DNA of 64,000 nucleotides from NCBI GenBank assembly GCA_964036315.1, contig OZ038492.1, positions 38,750,853 to 38,814,852 of the forward strand, in the 5' to 3' direction. Origin of the DNA: Acanthosepion esculentum. Taxonomy: Eukaryota; Mollusca; Cephalopoda; Sepiida; Sepiidae. The stretch's first letter is position 1. The number at the start of each line of letters is the position of its first letter. A model generated the notes under the pieces. The model made no database searches. It was not told the DNA's origin and worked only from the letters and a program-made list of their open reading frames with translations. Shown here in pieces: positions 44,320 through 55,642 of the stretch. The translations under genes and the position numbers were made by a program.

Positions 44320-44600
44320 TGTTGAGTCTTGACTCATTGTTGAATCTCGCCTATTGCATGGAATAATAATGCAACACAAAATGTACTTAGAACAGAATGT
44401 ATTATATCAAGAAAGTGTACACAATAAGTACATATAGTATTTCTGTATATTTCTGGGAAGACGTTCCTGGAGAATGTGTTGACTAGTCGCAGTCGATCAG
44501 AGTCTCTAGTTGGATCTCGTGATTCCTCCCCTTCGTCTTCCGGTACCAACCATTATTTATATAGTTGGTAGTCACCTATGCAGATTAGGTGGATCCTACC

Positions 44601-44606
<6 letters not shown>
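44320..44606 (-). mobile_element. Solo LTR, copy 2
   Basis: A 287-bp collinear copy of 4129-4416 with TGTTGAG...CCACAACA ends. TATAT flanks both sides (44315-44319 and 44607-44611), compatible with a 5-bp target duplication, though the TA array makes this ambiguous. Few substitutions separate the copies. Confidence 0.85.
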
Positions 44607-44660
<54 letters not shown>

Positions 44661-44672
44661 CATATATATATA
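44607..44672. repeat. (TA)n microsatellite
   Basis: TA array on the right of the LTR, probably one array with 44245-44319 before insertion. Confidence 0.9.
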
Positions 44673-45535
44673 ATTAAAACGAAAGATGATATACGTGTGC
44701 TTCTTATGATATATAGATTTAATAATCTGGGTAATAAAATATGAGGGATAAAAATCCAACAAAATGATAACAATATTGGCAATAAGAATGATGATATTTA
44801 TTATATATTAAACTTTTGACTAAACTGAAGCACGAAGAGAAAGAATTTAAATTTGGAATTTACGGACTTGTTTGGGTCCATTTTCAAAGAGACGAGTAAT
44901 AAACAAAGAAGTGGTATTTACACTTCCGATGAATATTGTTGTAGGTTAGAGTGATCCCTGTGGAAATTATACTCTGAGTAAATCCAATTTGGCTTATTCC
45001 GTCAATCGTTGATTTTATTTTTTAAATATATTTCAACTCCGATTTGCATCTTTCTTGTCGGCTGTTGAATGAAACGTTTGTTTGTAGTGTGCAGCGTCAG
45101 GAAAATTGTTGTTGTCTTTGATGTTTTTTTTTACTGGTTAATGGACAAAAGATGAAATTACGTGCCTGTTTTTTCAGTGTAATTTCCCTTTTTGAATTTG
45201 TTCTCTTGTAATGTCGTTGCGGTTGCTGGGTGGGTGATAGCGGTGATGTTACAAAATATTCTAGAGGCTACTTAGTATAAATAATTGTGAATTCGAATAC
45301 GGTTATATCTTAAATTTTGAAACATAATTAATTAAGAAAAAGAAACTGAATGAAATCGGCTAGAATATACGCCCAATCACACATTTTTAAAAAAATGTCA
45401 CCATCCCCTCTCCTGCATACGCATATGTATTAGAACAACGTAAATGACTTTAGTCCGATAAAATCCATAAGGAATAAACCCGTCACACTATTCTTTCATT
45501 TTTACACATTGTCATAGATTGTCGTTCTCTCTCTA
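44673..45535. other. No recognisable feature
   Basis: Non-coding AT-rich sequence. Confidence 0.45.
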
Positions 45536-45536
45536 A

Positions 45537-45821
45537 TAGATAGCGGCTCGGATCGAGGAATCAGAGAAACGAGTTCGAATTCCAGTCGAATCCATTACAT
45601 TAAATTAGGTGCTATTACCCTCGGGAAAAATTGTATCCTCTTTTCTCCCGCCAGCTTTATCTAAATGGCAGGACAGACCGGGTTCTATAGCCTTGGATGG
45701 CAACTGGTCAACCGCAGAAAGAAATGGCAACCTACTGCGGGAAAAAATATGCCTCGTCAATCATATATCAAAAGATATATGATCGCCAAAGCGTGTATCA
45801 CACATGGCACATAACTGACTG

Positions 45822-45823
<2 letters not shown>
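45537..45823 (+). mobile_element. tRNA-type SINE
   Basis: GATAGCGGCTCGGATCGAGG, then ACGAGTTCGAATTCCAGTCG (B box GTTCGAATTCC) and the full 3' body: GGTGCTATTACCCTCGGG, GGCAGGACAGACCGGGTTCT, TAGCCTTGGATGGCAACTGG, ATATATCAAAAGATATATGA and GCGTGTATCACACATGGCAC. It ends at a TA array. The best-preserved plus-strand body of the family. Confidence 0.75.

Positions 45824-45904
<81 letters not shown>
45824..45904. repeat. (TA)n-(CA)n microsatellite
   Basis: TA array of ~70 bp, then a short ACACACACA. Confidence 0.95.
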
Positions 45905-45905
<1 letters not shown>

Positions 45906-46146
45906 TTTCATTGAATACTACAAACAAGTTGATTTGTTTGGGATTTTATAAAAATTTCTCATGTTATCTAATTTTTTTTCGGATGATAAAGTATATAAAA
46001 TCTCTCAAATTGCTCTTTTTATGCGTGCGCTTTCGGTTATATATTTAGCCATTTTCGAGAAATTGCATAAAATTGAATATAAAAACCTAGATCAAATCAG
46101 CATGTCTGCCGTATTTAATGAAATGTCCATGAACGAAGGATTGCTG

Positions 46147-46147
<1 letters not shown>

Positions 46148-46202
<55 letters not shown>
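46148..46202. repeat. (TA)n microsatellite
   Basis: Pure TA array. Confidence 0.95.
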
Positions 46203-46205
<3 letters not shown>

Positions 46206-46509
46206 AGAGTGAAGAGAGAGGTGGGCAAAGGGAATAAATAATATGAGATAGACTTGGAGAGAATTGAAATGGCAAGGCCACAGTTGGCTAGTTTATTGAT
46301 ATTTTTATGACTTGATAAATCTCAAACAGAGTTACCAATATTATCTTTACCGCTCTCTGTATAAATAATTGACAAGTAAAAAAAAAAAATCTTGGTGTGC
46401 TGTGAGGAGAAAGCGGTAAATATAATGATGAGGTGATGGATATGGAATGAAGGATAAGAAAATGAGAAAAATACTGGAGGACGAAAAAGAAGAAAAACAG
46501 GAACTCGAA

Positions 46510-46565
46510 AGAAGAAGAAGAAGAAGAAGAAGAAGAAGAAGAAGAAGAAGAAGAAGAAGAAGAAA
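46510..46565. repeat. (GAA)n microsatellite
   Basis: AAG array. Arg-, Ser- and Leu-run frames across it are artefacts. Confidence 0.95.
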
Positions 46566-46574
46566 CAACTCTTC

Positions 46575-46800
46575 TATATGCCATTTCCCTACAGGATGTG
46601 GTCTATCATGGCTCTCGTCAACTTCCTTCCCTTAGTAATAATAGTCCTTTTGCTATATCTGCTAATCTCTGTTCTGCAACCCATTTACACAAGCTCGTTA
46701 TGTTGTTATACGCTGCTTTCCTCTATGCCGCTTGCCTTCAGTAAGTCCTGTGAGTATCAAACTTTCCAAGCCCTCTTTCTTCATTAAGTGAATTAAAATT
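46575..46800 (-). mobile_element. RTE-like LINE C-terminal fragment (T5)
   Basis: Antisense to TCATGGCTCTCGTCAACTTC and TTCTGCAACCCATTTACACA; the minus strand reads as a WVAEQRLADIAK-type stretch and EGLESLI-type text, parallel to T1 and T2. Short and decayed. Confidence 0.45.
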
Positions 46801-47104
46801 TCACCTGTCTACTTCTGATACAAAATAGAAATGTCCTTTTTAGCTGGGAGGGTTAGAGTTGGGGAATCTATGTAAGGAAACGGTTTCCCATGCGGGAGAG
46901 TTGCAAAGTTTCAGTCAGTGGGTAATGGGTTGTAAGTTTGAAAACTATCCCATCAATACCGCGTAGATTCTGTTGGACTGGAAAGTGATAACTGACAACT
47001 TCCAGCCCAGATGTGACAGCAAAACTCCATTTGTCGCTTGTTATTTTAGAGCATAGCGGGAGTCAAATTTTAGCGATGGCTCGTATATACAAGTTGCACT
47101 TGTG

Positions 47105-47701
47105 GTCTAGTGTGAGTATTCAAGACAACTGCATGGAATACTGTTGCCATATATGGTCTGGTTCCCCCGCTGTTCATCTTGAGTTTCTCGACAAAATCCA
47201 AAGACGGATATTTAATGTGATCGGTCCTGACTTAAGGTCTCGACTCCATTCACTTTCTCACCGACGTAATTCGGCTCCCCTTTCTCTTTTCTATAAATAT
47301 TTTAATGGCATCTACTCTGACGTGGGATTTCCACCGGTGCCCCGACTGCATGAATGTAAGCTTGCTGCTAGGTTTGCATCTCAAACCCACCCTTTTACTG
47401 TCGAAACAGTTATATGTAACCGCCTCTTTTACTCCAAGAGCGTCTTCTCTCGCACTTCCTGCCAGTGAGACTTCTTTCCTCTGACTTGCTTCACTGATAA
47501 TTATAATCTTCAAAAATTTAAATCTAGTGTCAATCAATAACTTCCGTTTCCTTAATCCTCGTTCTGTTTTTTATCCTCCTCCGTTCGTTTTTATCCTTTT
47601 CTCAACCCCCGCCTATACCTATTTTTCCCCTTACTTACACTTTCTGTTGCCCTTTGTGTTCCAGTGGCGTTCCCGCCTTGCTTGGTGTGAAATGCTTTAA
47701 A
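47105..47701 (+). mobile_element. Jockey/CR1-type LINE fragment (J12)
   Basis: Frame 47013-47468 contains NCMEYCCHIWSGSPAVHLEF, LDKIQRRIFNVIGPDLRSRL, FYKYFNGIYSDVGFPPVPRL and TVETVICNRLFYSKSVFSRT. It then shifts. The 3' terminus is CGCCTTGCTTGGTGTGAAAT followed by an A-run. Same subfamily as J11. Confidence 0.8.
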
Positions 47702-47832
47702 AAATTGCGTCCTTGAGAGAATACTCGTTCATTGCGATAGACGGACATTCTGGAGTTGCCTGGGGTTTAGGAACAAATTTATAGCATTTTGCTGTATGGG
47801 ACAAATATACACACATTATAGACTGTTCCGTA
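47702..47832. repeat. Shared 3' flank of J12
   Basis: About 130 bp homologous to 43622-43752, directly behind the LINE tail in both loci. Confidence 0.75.
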
Positions 47833-47989
47833 CTCGATTTCCTTTTCTCCTATGCTAAACTGGTTCATAATACTAGCCTTTAACACTATCTACAAACATT
47901 TGAAAATAAATAAACTATCCCCATCACCTTGGTCTGTACCACCACCTCAAAGTCAATCGCATATATAATCAGGAAGAAAATAGATACTA

Positions 47990-48195
47990 CACCAATTCAG
48001 ATGCCGGGATTTATCAAATAATGTACTTGTAATGTAGATACACTTATATTGGAAAGACGTCACGGAATATATAGCCCGGATCCTTGAACACAAGAGACAT
48101 ATCCGTTGGAACAACCATTTAACCTCACTTGGAAGAAGCAGGAACAAGACTGATCATAACTTTGATTTTACAAATGCCAGCCTAATTAAATCCTG
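47990..48195 (+). pseudogene. Penelope-like GIY-YIG endonuclease remnant
   Basis: One frame has GIY at 48006-48014, ten codons (with one TAA), and YIG at 48045-48053, followed by KTSRN: exactly the GIY-X10-YIG spacing of the nuclease. After a frameshift near 48078, ARILEHKRHIRWNNHLTSLG, then NKTDHNFDFTNASLIKS follow, matching the conserved R..EH block and the DHN.DF segment of Penelope-like element endonucleases. In this class the nuclease sits C-terminal of the RT. Upstream to 47836 there may be more, but no RT motif was found. Confidence 0.7.
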
Positions 48196-49000
48196 ATAAA
48201 ATTTTTTACACCTTTAAGCACTCTCCAAAAACACTATATCTCTTCACCAACCTTTATTAGATCCATTCTTAAGGAATCTAACGTAAATTTAACTATCACG
48301 AACTTTGTTAACATAAATCTTACGGATAACATAAATCTCAATGCGGACAACATCCAAACATAAATAATGCCTACGACAGACACACACACATTATCACCCT
48401 AATTACGCATAGACAAACTAGGATTATGACAAACGTATACGTATAAATTATACAAACAGACGCTGCTGGACAATTCAAATTCACGTGACGTCTTCTTAAC
48501 CAATGAAAATCGAACAACGCAAAAATAATAATATCAGATTGTTTGCCATACCTCAATTTCTGGTGAAGCTTTAATAAAAGCAAAACCTATTAGATTTATA
48601 ACTGTTTCCTATTTGTTCTTTATCCTGTCAAAAAATGGTTATAACTTATCTACACACCAAGATATTTGAAGTGCTTAATATTTACGAAATATTAAAATAC
48701 TAATAATTCTAACTAGCTAAACGTCAACAGAATGTAATCATCAATTAATAATAATAGTAGTTTATTGATAGTTTTTTTCTTGACAATATCAAAACAATCG
48801 TTCAAGTGTTAATAGAGACGGGTAAGGAGAATGAGAATTCTGAAGTTGAAATCGTTTGCAATCAGAATAATGCAAGAAAAATACACAAATTCTACACAAG
48901 ACAAATATGATGAAGCGAAGGTAATTGCAATATTGAGAAGTAACAGTAATGGTGATAGATTGAAAAGTAAGGGGGAGTCTAAAGTGATTAAAAGTAGAAA
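48196..49000. other. No recognisable feature
   Basis: AT-rich, non-coding. It may include the remaining 3' part of the Penelope-like element. Confidence 0.4.
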
Positions 49001-49009
49001 GTGATATGA

Positions 49010-50060
49010 GGCAAAAATGTATAAAAAACAGAAAATTGTACAAAATGGAAGTAGGGTTAAAAGAAAGAAAGAAAGGGAATGTCAGAATGAAAGAAGAGGC
49101 AAATAAGAGAGGACACGGAAGTAAAAATGGACTAGAAGAATGAAAGTAAAAGAGAAGGAGAGAAGAAGAAAAATGATCGCATAAAAGTGGATAGAATGAA
49201 GATAAAGAAAGAAAGAAAGAAAGAAAGGAAAAAGAAAGAAAGAAAAGAAAAGAAAAATGATAATGGAGAAAAGCAAAATTAACGAAGAGCCAGATGTGAC
49301 AGAAGAGAATCAGAAATGGAATATAATGATGAAAGTAAGGGAAGAAGAAGAAGAAGAAGAAGAAGAAGAAGAAGAAGAAGAAGAAGAAGAAGAAGAAGAA
49401 GAAGAAGAAGAGGAGGAGGAGAAGGAGGAGGAGAAGAAGAAAAAGAATAAGGAAGGGGAAAAGGAGGAGGAGGAGGAGAAGAAGAAGAAGAAGAAGAAGA
49501 AGAAGAAGAAGAAGAAGAAGAAGAAGAAGAAGAAGAAAAGAAGAAATAATGACTACGTAAGAGAGAGTAGAATGAAGAGAAGTAAAAGTTCATGAAAGAA
49601 ATAAAGAAAAATGAAAACAGAGAAAGGCAGAAGGCAATAACAAAAAGATAGCATGAAGCAGTGAAAGCGAATTGGAACAGAGAAAGCAAATAAGCAACAT
49701 AGAGTGAAGAAAAATAGGAAGATAATGATGATGAAGAAGAAGAGAGAAAGAAAAAAGAAAGAGTCCTTAAAAGAGCGTAAAAGGTTATTCTGAAAACAAA
49801 CAAGACAAAAAAAAAGATAAAAAAAATGAAACTAGAGGAAAAGAAAAAAATGAACAGATGCAAGAGGACGGAACGCATCGTAAAAGTTACGTAAGAAAGG
49901 AAATACGAACGGAAGAGAAAAACTAAAAACAGAAGAGCACATAAAACGTGTAGAGAGAAGAAATGTAGGGACAAAAGAGGGAAAGAAGTTTCGATGAAGG
50001 AAATCCAATTAAGTGGACGTGGAATAAAAAGATATTTTGGAAGATGAATATATGAAAGAT
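49010..50060. repeat. Purine-rich strand-asymmetric tract
   Basis: About 1 kb almost purely A/G on the plus strand, with nested (AAG)n arrays (49340-49410 and 49475-49535). Glu/Lys-rich frames on plus and the 263-codon Ser/Phe/Leu-rich frame on minus follow from the composition and are not genes. Confidence 0.85.
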
Positions 50061-50232
50061 GAATGAACAATGAAACCCGACGAGCCGACGCACCGCATTA
50101 ATTTGTGGCAATGACAATGATGATAATCATAACTGATTCTTGGGAAAACATTGGCCAAGACGAAGGAAATCTTTTAACTTTTTTCCAATTAAAGTTAGAA
50201 TCATCCTATAGTAAAATTTGCCATGCTTATTG

Positions 50233-50990
50233 GCTTATAGCCCCATCACGCTGAAATCACGTACGATAGCCGAAGTTAAGTAACTTCGAGTCTGGTCACT
50301 ACCTAGATGGGATGCGTATACCAGGAGGTGTAAGCTTGAATGTACGGCGGATATTAAGGGTTAATGGCTCGGAATTGTTAATCTGAGTACCGAGTTCCAA
50401 TTCCAGTCTAGTTCGTTATACCGTACTTCCCCGTGTATAATACGCATTTTTTTCTAAAAAGTAATAAGCAAAATTAGGGGTGCGTATTATGCACAGCTAC
50501 AAAAATATCTTCAACAAATTTCCGTTTCATAGGTAGATTTCAGTTACGAAATGACTACACACCAGAAACATACGACAATTTGTCGTTAACATTCGGTGAT
50601 TGCGACCCCATAAGGATGTCAAATACAATCACATGTACCGAAAAATATTGACAATTGTAAAATAAAATGAGAATTATTATAAAACTAAATTAGAATAATA
50701 TTATTCTATGTTTAAAACCTTTTTATAAGAGTAGGAAACGCTGGCCGTTATGAAATTGGAGAAGTACAATTTATAGGGTTTGATTACCAAACAAGGGGAG
50801 CGTATAATGCAGAAGCATGTTCCCACAATTTCAGCATAATTTTAGGGTGCGTATTATGGATGAAAGCGTATTATACATGGGGAATTACGGTATTCACTTA
50901 CACATAAATACCTTTGGAAAAGCATGAATCCACCTATTTACCCCGTGCTATGGGCTACCATTTCTATCTAAAAAAAGACTCTTACAATCT
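50233..50990 (+). mobile_element. Composite 5S rRNA-tRNA SINE, copy 1, split by a MITE
   Basis: 50233-50337 is 5S rRNA-like: GGCTTATAGCCCCATCACGC, GAAGTTAAGTAACTTCGAGT (A-box region), CTGGTCACTACCTAGATGGG (C-box region), ACCAGGAGGTGTAAGCTTG. From about 50340 follows a tRNA-like unit, TTAATGGCTCGGAATTG...CGAGTTCCAATTCCAGTC, then the SINE body interrupted at 50420 and resumed at 50893 (TTCACTTACACATAAATACC, GAAAAGCATGAATCCACC, GCTATGGGCTACCA). Same order in copy 2 at 52.1-52.4 kb. Confidence 0.8.
50421..50890. mobile_element. 470-bp MITE with 25-bp TIRs
   Basis: Ends CCGTACTTCCCCGTGTATAA.. and, reversed, CCGTAATTCCCCATGTATAA..; 23 of 25 terminal bases match. Flanked by TA on both sides (50419-50420, 50891-50892), and removal of element plus one TA restores the SINE. 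The motif GCGTATTATGC or its complement recurs near both ends (~50443, 50480, 50800, 50848, 50866). No coding capacity. The TA duplication fits an IS630-Tc1-mariner-type transposase in trans. Confidence 0.85.
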
Positions 50991-51210
50991 AAAATATTTT
51001 CTCGCTTTAAATAACCTGCAAATGTTTGATAAATCGTAGAAAATGAATCAATCATCGCCATGCAATTGCAACGAAGAGTAAGGACATAAAGATATGTCTG
51101 CCAGCTAGGAACAAATAAAACACAGAATTATCATAAAAATTCGGGAGTAATATACAGAAAGTGAGAATAAGATATAGAGGCAATGAATTATTGTGTCTAT
51201 AATTGTTTTT
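50991..51210. other. No recognisable feature
   Basis: AT-rich, non-coding. Confidence 0.4.
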
Positions 51211-51212
51211 AT

Positions 51213-51770
51213 TCATTTCACCAAAAGCAAGACAATAACAACGCTAAGACGAAAGAGGGTTACTGAAAATGAGAGCATATCAAGAAATTCAAAACTTTAT
51301 TAAGGACAAAGAACAATAAAAAAAAGAAATATCGAAAATAAAATCAATATTACATTTTATTTTTTGAAGGTCGAAGTTGATTGGAAAGCAAGGAACTGGA
51401 AGAAAGTTCCACAAACGCTAAGTGTGAGAGAAAAAGAAAAGTACAGAAGAAACTCTTCGCATAGAACTTACGGTGATATCTAGAAATTTCATCTGCAATG
51501 CCAATGTACTTAAATACGTAAAGTCGTGTAAAGCTTGTCAGGGCGATTAGCATGAAAATATTTATAGAAAAAGTACACGGAGGCTACGTTACGGTATTGG
51601 GGGAGAGGATGTGTCTGAAGCCGAGATACCAGGACAGAACAGCTAACATAGCAGATTCTTCGGATTTTAGAAAGAACCTCTAAATACATAACCGGAGCAT
51701 TTGAATAGAATCTGAGAAAGAAATATTGGGTTGAAAAGAAGATTATAAGGAAAAAGGATGTATACAAAAA
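51213..51770 (-). mobile_element. Jockey/CR1-type LINE fragment (J13)
   Basis: Antisense. The 3' end is at ATTTCACCAAAAGCAAGACA (51214). Minus frames contain VMYLEVLSKIRRICYVSCSV, LQTHPLPQYRNVASVYFFYK and YFHANRPDKL, in the family's order. Two or more frame changes. Confidence 0.7.
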
Positions 51771-52089
51771 ACGATATCGAAACCTTAATTGTCAGTTGAA
51801 ATTTTTTTTCTTTAAACATTTTACTGTGAGCTGCTTACCTAATTAATTTGTGTAAATAGATGGCAAAGAAAGGGCCAAGAAAATGACAGTAAAGCATCAA
51901 ATGTTGCTTAGAACTAAAAGGAGCAGGAAGTTGTGGAGAGCCTTGATCTTTCATTAAAATGGCGAACCGTGCGACTGATTTGCATTTTTTTACGATTTAT
52001 GAACCTTTTTAAGGTTATTTAAAGACGAAAGATATTTTGTGAGCCTAATAATTTTTTTTGAAAATAATAATAATTTTCTGATGCTAGTC

Positions 52090-52365
52090 TTACTATTTAA
52101 TCCATAGCTGGGTAGAGAAGAGGTGGATTCAACCCTTTCCCAATGGTATTTGCACGTAAGTTAATAAAACGAAACTGCCCGGAATTCGAACTCTGCTCTC
52201 CCATATCACATTTCGAGCCGTTATCCATTACACCATCCTCATATACAAGTTTACAGTACTTGGAATTCCCGAGCGCTCAGCCATCTACGTACTGACCAGG
52301 TTCAACGTTGCTTAACTTCGGTGATCAGACGAGAACTGGTATTTCAACGTGAAATGTCTGTAAGC
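52090..52365 (-). mobile_element. Composite 5S rRNA-tRNA SINE, copy 2
   Basis: On the minus strand the 5S-like head runs from 52365 to 52247 (119 bp, the length of 5S rRNA): GCTTACAGACATTTCACGTT, GATCACCGAAGTTAAGCAAC, ACCTGGTCAGTACGTAGATG, CAAGTACTGTAAACTTG. Immediately after comes the tRNA-like part, GATGGTGTAATGGATAACGG (A box) and AGAGTTCGAATTCCGGGCAG (B box), then the body with GTGCAAATACC and GAATCCACCTCTTCTCTACC. Pol III promoters of both types (5S type 1, tRNA type 2) are therefore present in one element. Confidence 0.85.
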
Positions 52366-52838
52366 ACATGGGGAATAAATGATTATGGTGATACGTGTAA
52401 TTGAATGTCAACCAATCTAGGAGAAAGAAAATTAAATTCAAAATCAACCTAAAGAAAGATGGGTGTACGTCAGCTTATCTTTCTCAAGATATACTACTGT
52501 TCCTATGGTTGCAGTAGATATGGTCTCTCCTCGAACTTAATAAGTTGGAAGATTCGTGATGAGACTTGAAAATGAGATTAATGACGCAATCATCCAGCCT
52601 TTATCAATAAGCTTAAGTGATAAGCCATATAATAGCTAGCTGACTACCTCAGTGAACAAAACACTTCATATCGCCTAATATAGCTGTTATAAAAAGTCGT
52701 TTAAAGATCGGAAATTATGTAGAGTATCTAGCTTTACAAAAGGCAATTCAAGTAGACAGTAGCTTCAAAGGATTTATTTAAACATTGCAACAAAGATTTA
52801 GTAAGAGTGAGCACATTCATAACATTAACCGGGTATTG
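52366..52838. other. No recognisable feature
   Basis: Non-coding. Confidence 0.4.
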
Positions 52839-52839
52839 A

Positions 52840-53170
52840 ACTCACACTCTTTGGGTCCTCTCACTGGATCTAACTAACGCCTTTATCCACTGTGTCATGT
52901 GTCCTTGAGTCAGTGGAGAACTTTCAGAGGGAAATTAACAAGAGATAGCTGATAATTGACATCCATTAAACATGGCACGTGGAACTAGAACAGTCTACCC
53001 CAGCGATCGAAATAAATGGTTCAGTTCGACATTCCAACCACCTGAAGAAGGCCGGAGCGTACAACGGCCGAAACGTTGTAATAAATGTGGCGAAAAAGAT
53101 GAGGACAATAGTCCGAATAATGGGAATAATGTAAATTATTGCTATTGTAATGAAATTGATCATCACTTGG
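52840..53170. repeat. Hairpin repeat with inverted tRNA-like unit, third full copy
   Basis: 52840-52920 is the tRNA-like SINE unit in minus orientation (GTATTGAACTCACACTCTTT). 52975-53170 is the hairpin repeat in plus orientation with CTGAAGA (53042-53048), GGCCG/CGGCC stem and GAAAC (53070-53074). Confidence 0.65.
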
Positions 53171-54327
53171 TGCTCGCGTATATTTGACTTTTGCCAGACT
53201 AATTTCGGTAAAGCCTTGCTTGGCCTGAATTTGCTGGCTGTTCGTTACAACTGCGATATGGCAGAAACAATGGCGATAAAAGGAATTCGTAGAGGAGAAT
53301 GATGATTATTGGGATGGTTCTAATTATAGCAAGATCAAGAATGAGTGGCACTACTGTCATGGGGTTGATTTCATGGGAAAGGAGGCAAAGCTGTTTGATT
53401 TGAGTAGTGATTTTCACTTTGACTCAGATCGTGCTTTTTGGCCATGTTCTCAAATTGCAGTTAGGTTAACCTGAAAATCGTGGTCGTAACCCCAATATTG
53501 TCGATGCCATAGGCGATGACACTCACTTTAGAGGGCCAAGAACCCAATTCATTCCTCTGTCACAAACACTCGACTTTTCATCCATCTCTCTTCATCTCAT
53601 TTCTTACATTAATTTGTCTTGTCTTCTCCATAATTTCGGATTTTCCGAGGATTTCTCATTCAGGAACGACGAAACTTTTACCGAAAGGATGAATAAAAGC
53701 ATGCACATTTCTGTCTTTTTTTCGGTCGTTATTGCTTTATTTTTATTCTTTCTTCGAAACTTATTTTTAATTCATTAACATTATGTCATTATTGTATGCT
53801 TATAAAATTTGGGTTAATTTTTTTTTTACTTGCTTCACAAATTAAATTAATTCATGTCTTTATAATTTTCTTTATTCGTTCATTTCTTTTCCTTTCGTTC
53901 TCTAATTTCGTTTCTTTATTCGCTCTTAGTTGTTTCATCGAAATACACTTTTATTTTTCATTTTCAGTCACTATCGTTTTTATCCATTTTTCTAGTTCTT
54001 TCTTTCAGCTTTCTTGATATTTCATATTATTCCAGTTGAATATATATTTGTTTATTTCATTCGGTTTATTTCTTTTTCGTCTCTGCCTTTTTACACAGTT
54101 TTCTTTTTTTTGTCCCTTTAAAACCTAATCATCATAATTTCTTCACCTATGAAAAAATAAGTTCTCTTTCTTTTGTTTCCATCACCGTTTTTACTTTCAT
54201 CTCTAATTTTATTTTCTTTCTGTTGCAATTTCTTTCCTTCTAGATCTAGTCTTGTCGTCAGTATATTTATTCTATATTTCCCTCTTTACCAAGAATTACT
54301 ACTATCTACAAACGGAGATTCTTTCTT

Positions 54328-54397
<70 letters not shown>

Positions 54398-54954
54398 CTT
54401 ATTACTATCTAGCCTTCATTCTTTCTATCTGTATTTCTTTCTACAAGTTTTTTCTTTCTTTCTTTTTTCCCTATGTTTATGTATTTCTTTCTTTCTTTCT
54501 TTCTTTCTTTCTAGCCTTCTTTTTTCTATCTGTATTTCTTTCTACCTGGTAATCCTTTTCTTTCTTTCTTTCTTTCTTTCTTTCTACACAGTAGCACTTA
54601 TCTACTTTCCTGTTTGTTCTATTCATTCATTTCATTCTTATATTTTCCTTTAATACTTTTTGGCTTGCTTTCTTTCATTTCTCTTTATTTTTATATGGTT
54701 TCTTCCGTATCCTTTTGAAATTCGTGTTTTCACTTTATTTCTCCTCCCTTTTTTCTTTCTACCTCTTATTTTCTTTTCTTTCTGTTATGTGACACGCTTT
54801 TACGTTGCTGTGTTCGTTCATTCATTCGTTCTTTCAATCGTTCATTTTTCATACTCTTCATCTTTTGTTCTTTTCTTTCATCAATTATCGTTGCCTTGTT
54901 TTATTATACATTCGCTTTATTCGCTCTCGTCCTGGGTATGACAATAAACTACAC

Positions 54955-55240
54955 CAGTGTCCAGGGTAAGACAATAAAATACATCCGACAGCAAGGCTTC
55001 TGATCAGGAGGTTTTGAGGAGCGTGGAACCACCTCTTAATTGCTGGTGTTCCCAGCTATGAGCAAATAGTTAACCCCCCAAAAGGGGTCAAAACACCATG
55101 AAAGTAGAAAAATAGGTTTTAATATCAACAATACCTTTTTTGAAAAATTATTACTAGCAATACATTTTTGAAAAAATATTACCAACAATAAAAATCTTGT
55201 CGCCATTAAATAACCTATTAAGGTCGATATGCTGTAAAAC
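54955..55240 (-). repeat. Unclassified repeat, partner at 63.9 kb
   Basis: The right end, CAATAAAAATCTTGTCGCCA and TTAAATAACCTATTAAGGTC, is the reverse complement of text at 63925-63975. A short hairpin CCCCCCAAAAGGGG lies at 55074-55087. Confidence 0.5.
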
Positions 55241-55642
55241 AAAACAAAACAAAACTTTCTTCGCTCTTTCTCTTCGACATGTTATTTTTTTTCTTTCAAA
55301 ACAATTTTACTCTCTTTCTTTTTCCTGTACTACCATTTTCTCCCTTAAGTTTCTCTTCTCTTGTTTCTCACTTTTCTCCTCCTTATGTGCAGTCAGTCTC
55401 TATTTCGTGCACTTAATTTCATTTCGTATCAGCTGTTGTAACGGCATTTCTTTTTTCGTCTTGTGTCCCAAATAATTTTGCGCCAAAAATATTAATATTT
55501 TTGCTGGTCTGTTTTCTTTCCCTGTTTCTCGGAATCTTATTTTTTAATTCATTTACATCATTTCTTTTTTTCTTTGCTTAAGGTTTGTATTAATTTCTTC
55601 TTCTTTCTTACCTGCTTCATAGATTAGGTTCTTTTATATCAT

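Noticed and set aside
49279..50070. 263-codon minus frame rich in Ser/Phe/Leu
   Set aside because: It lies in the purine-rich tract; stop codons are rare there by composition alone.
54173..54941. Several Phe/Ser/Leu-rich plus frames resembling transmembrane proteins
   Set aside because: Pyrimidine-rich low-complexity DNA (TTTC, TATC arrays) gives such frames by chance; they overlap one another in different frames.
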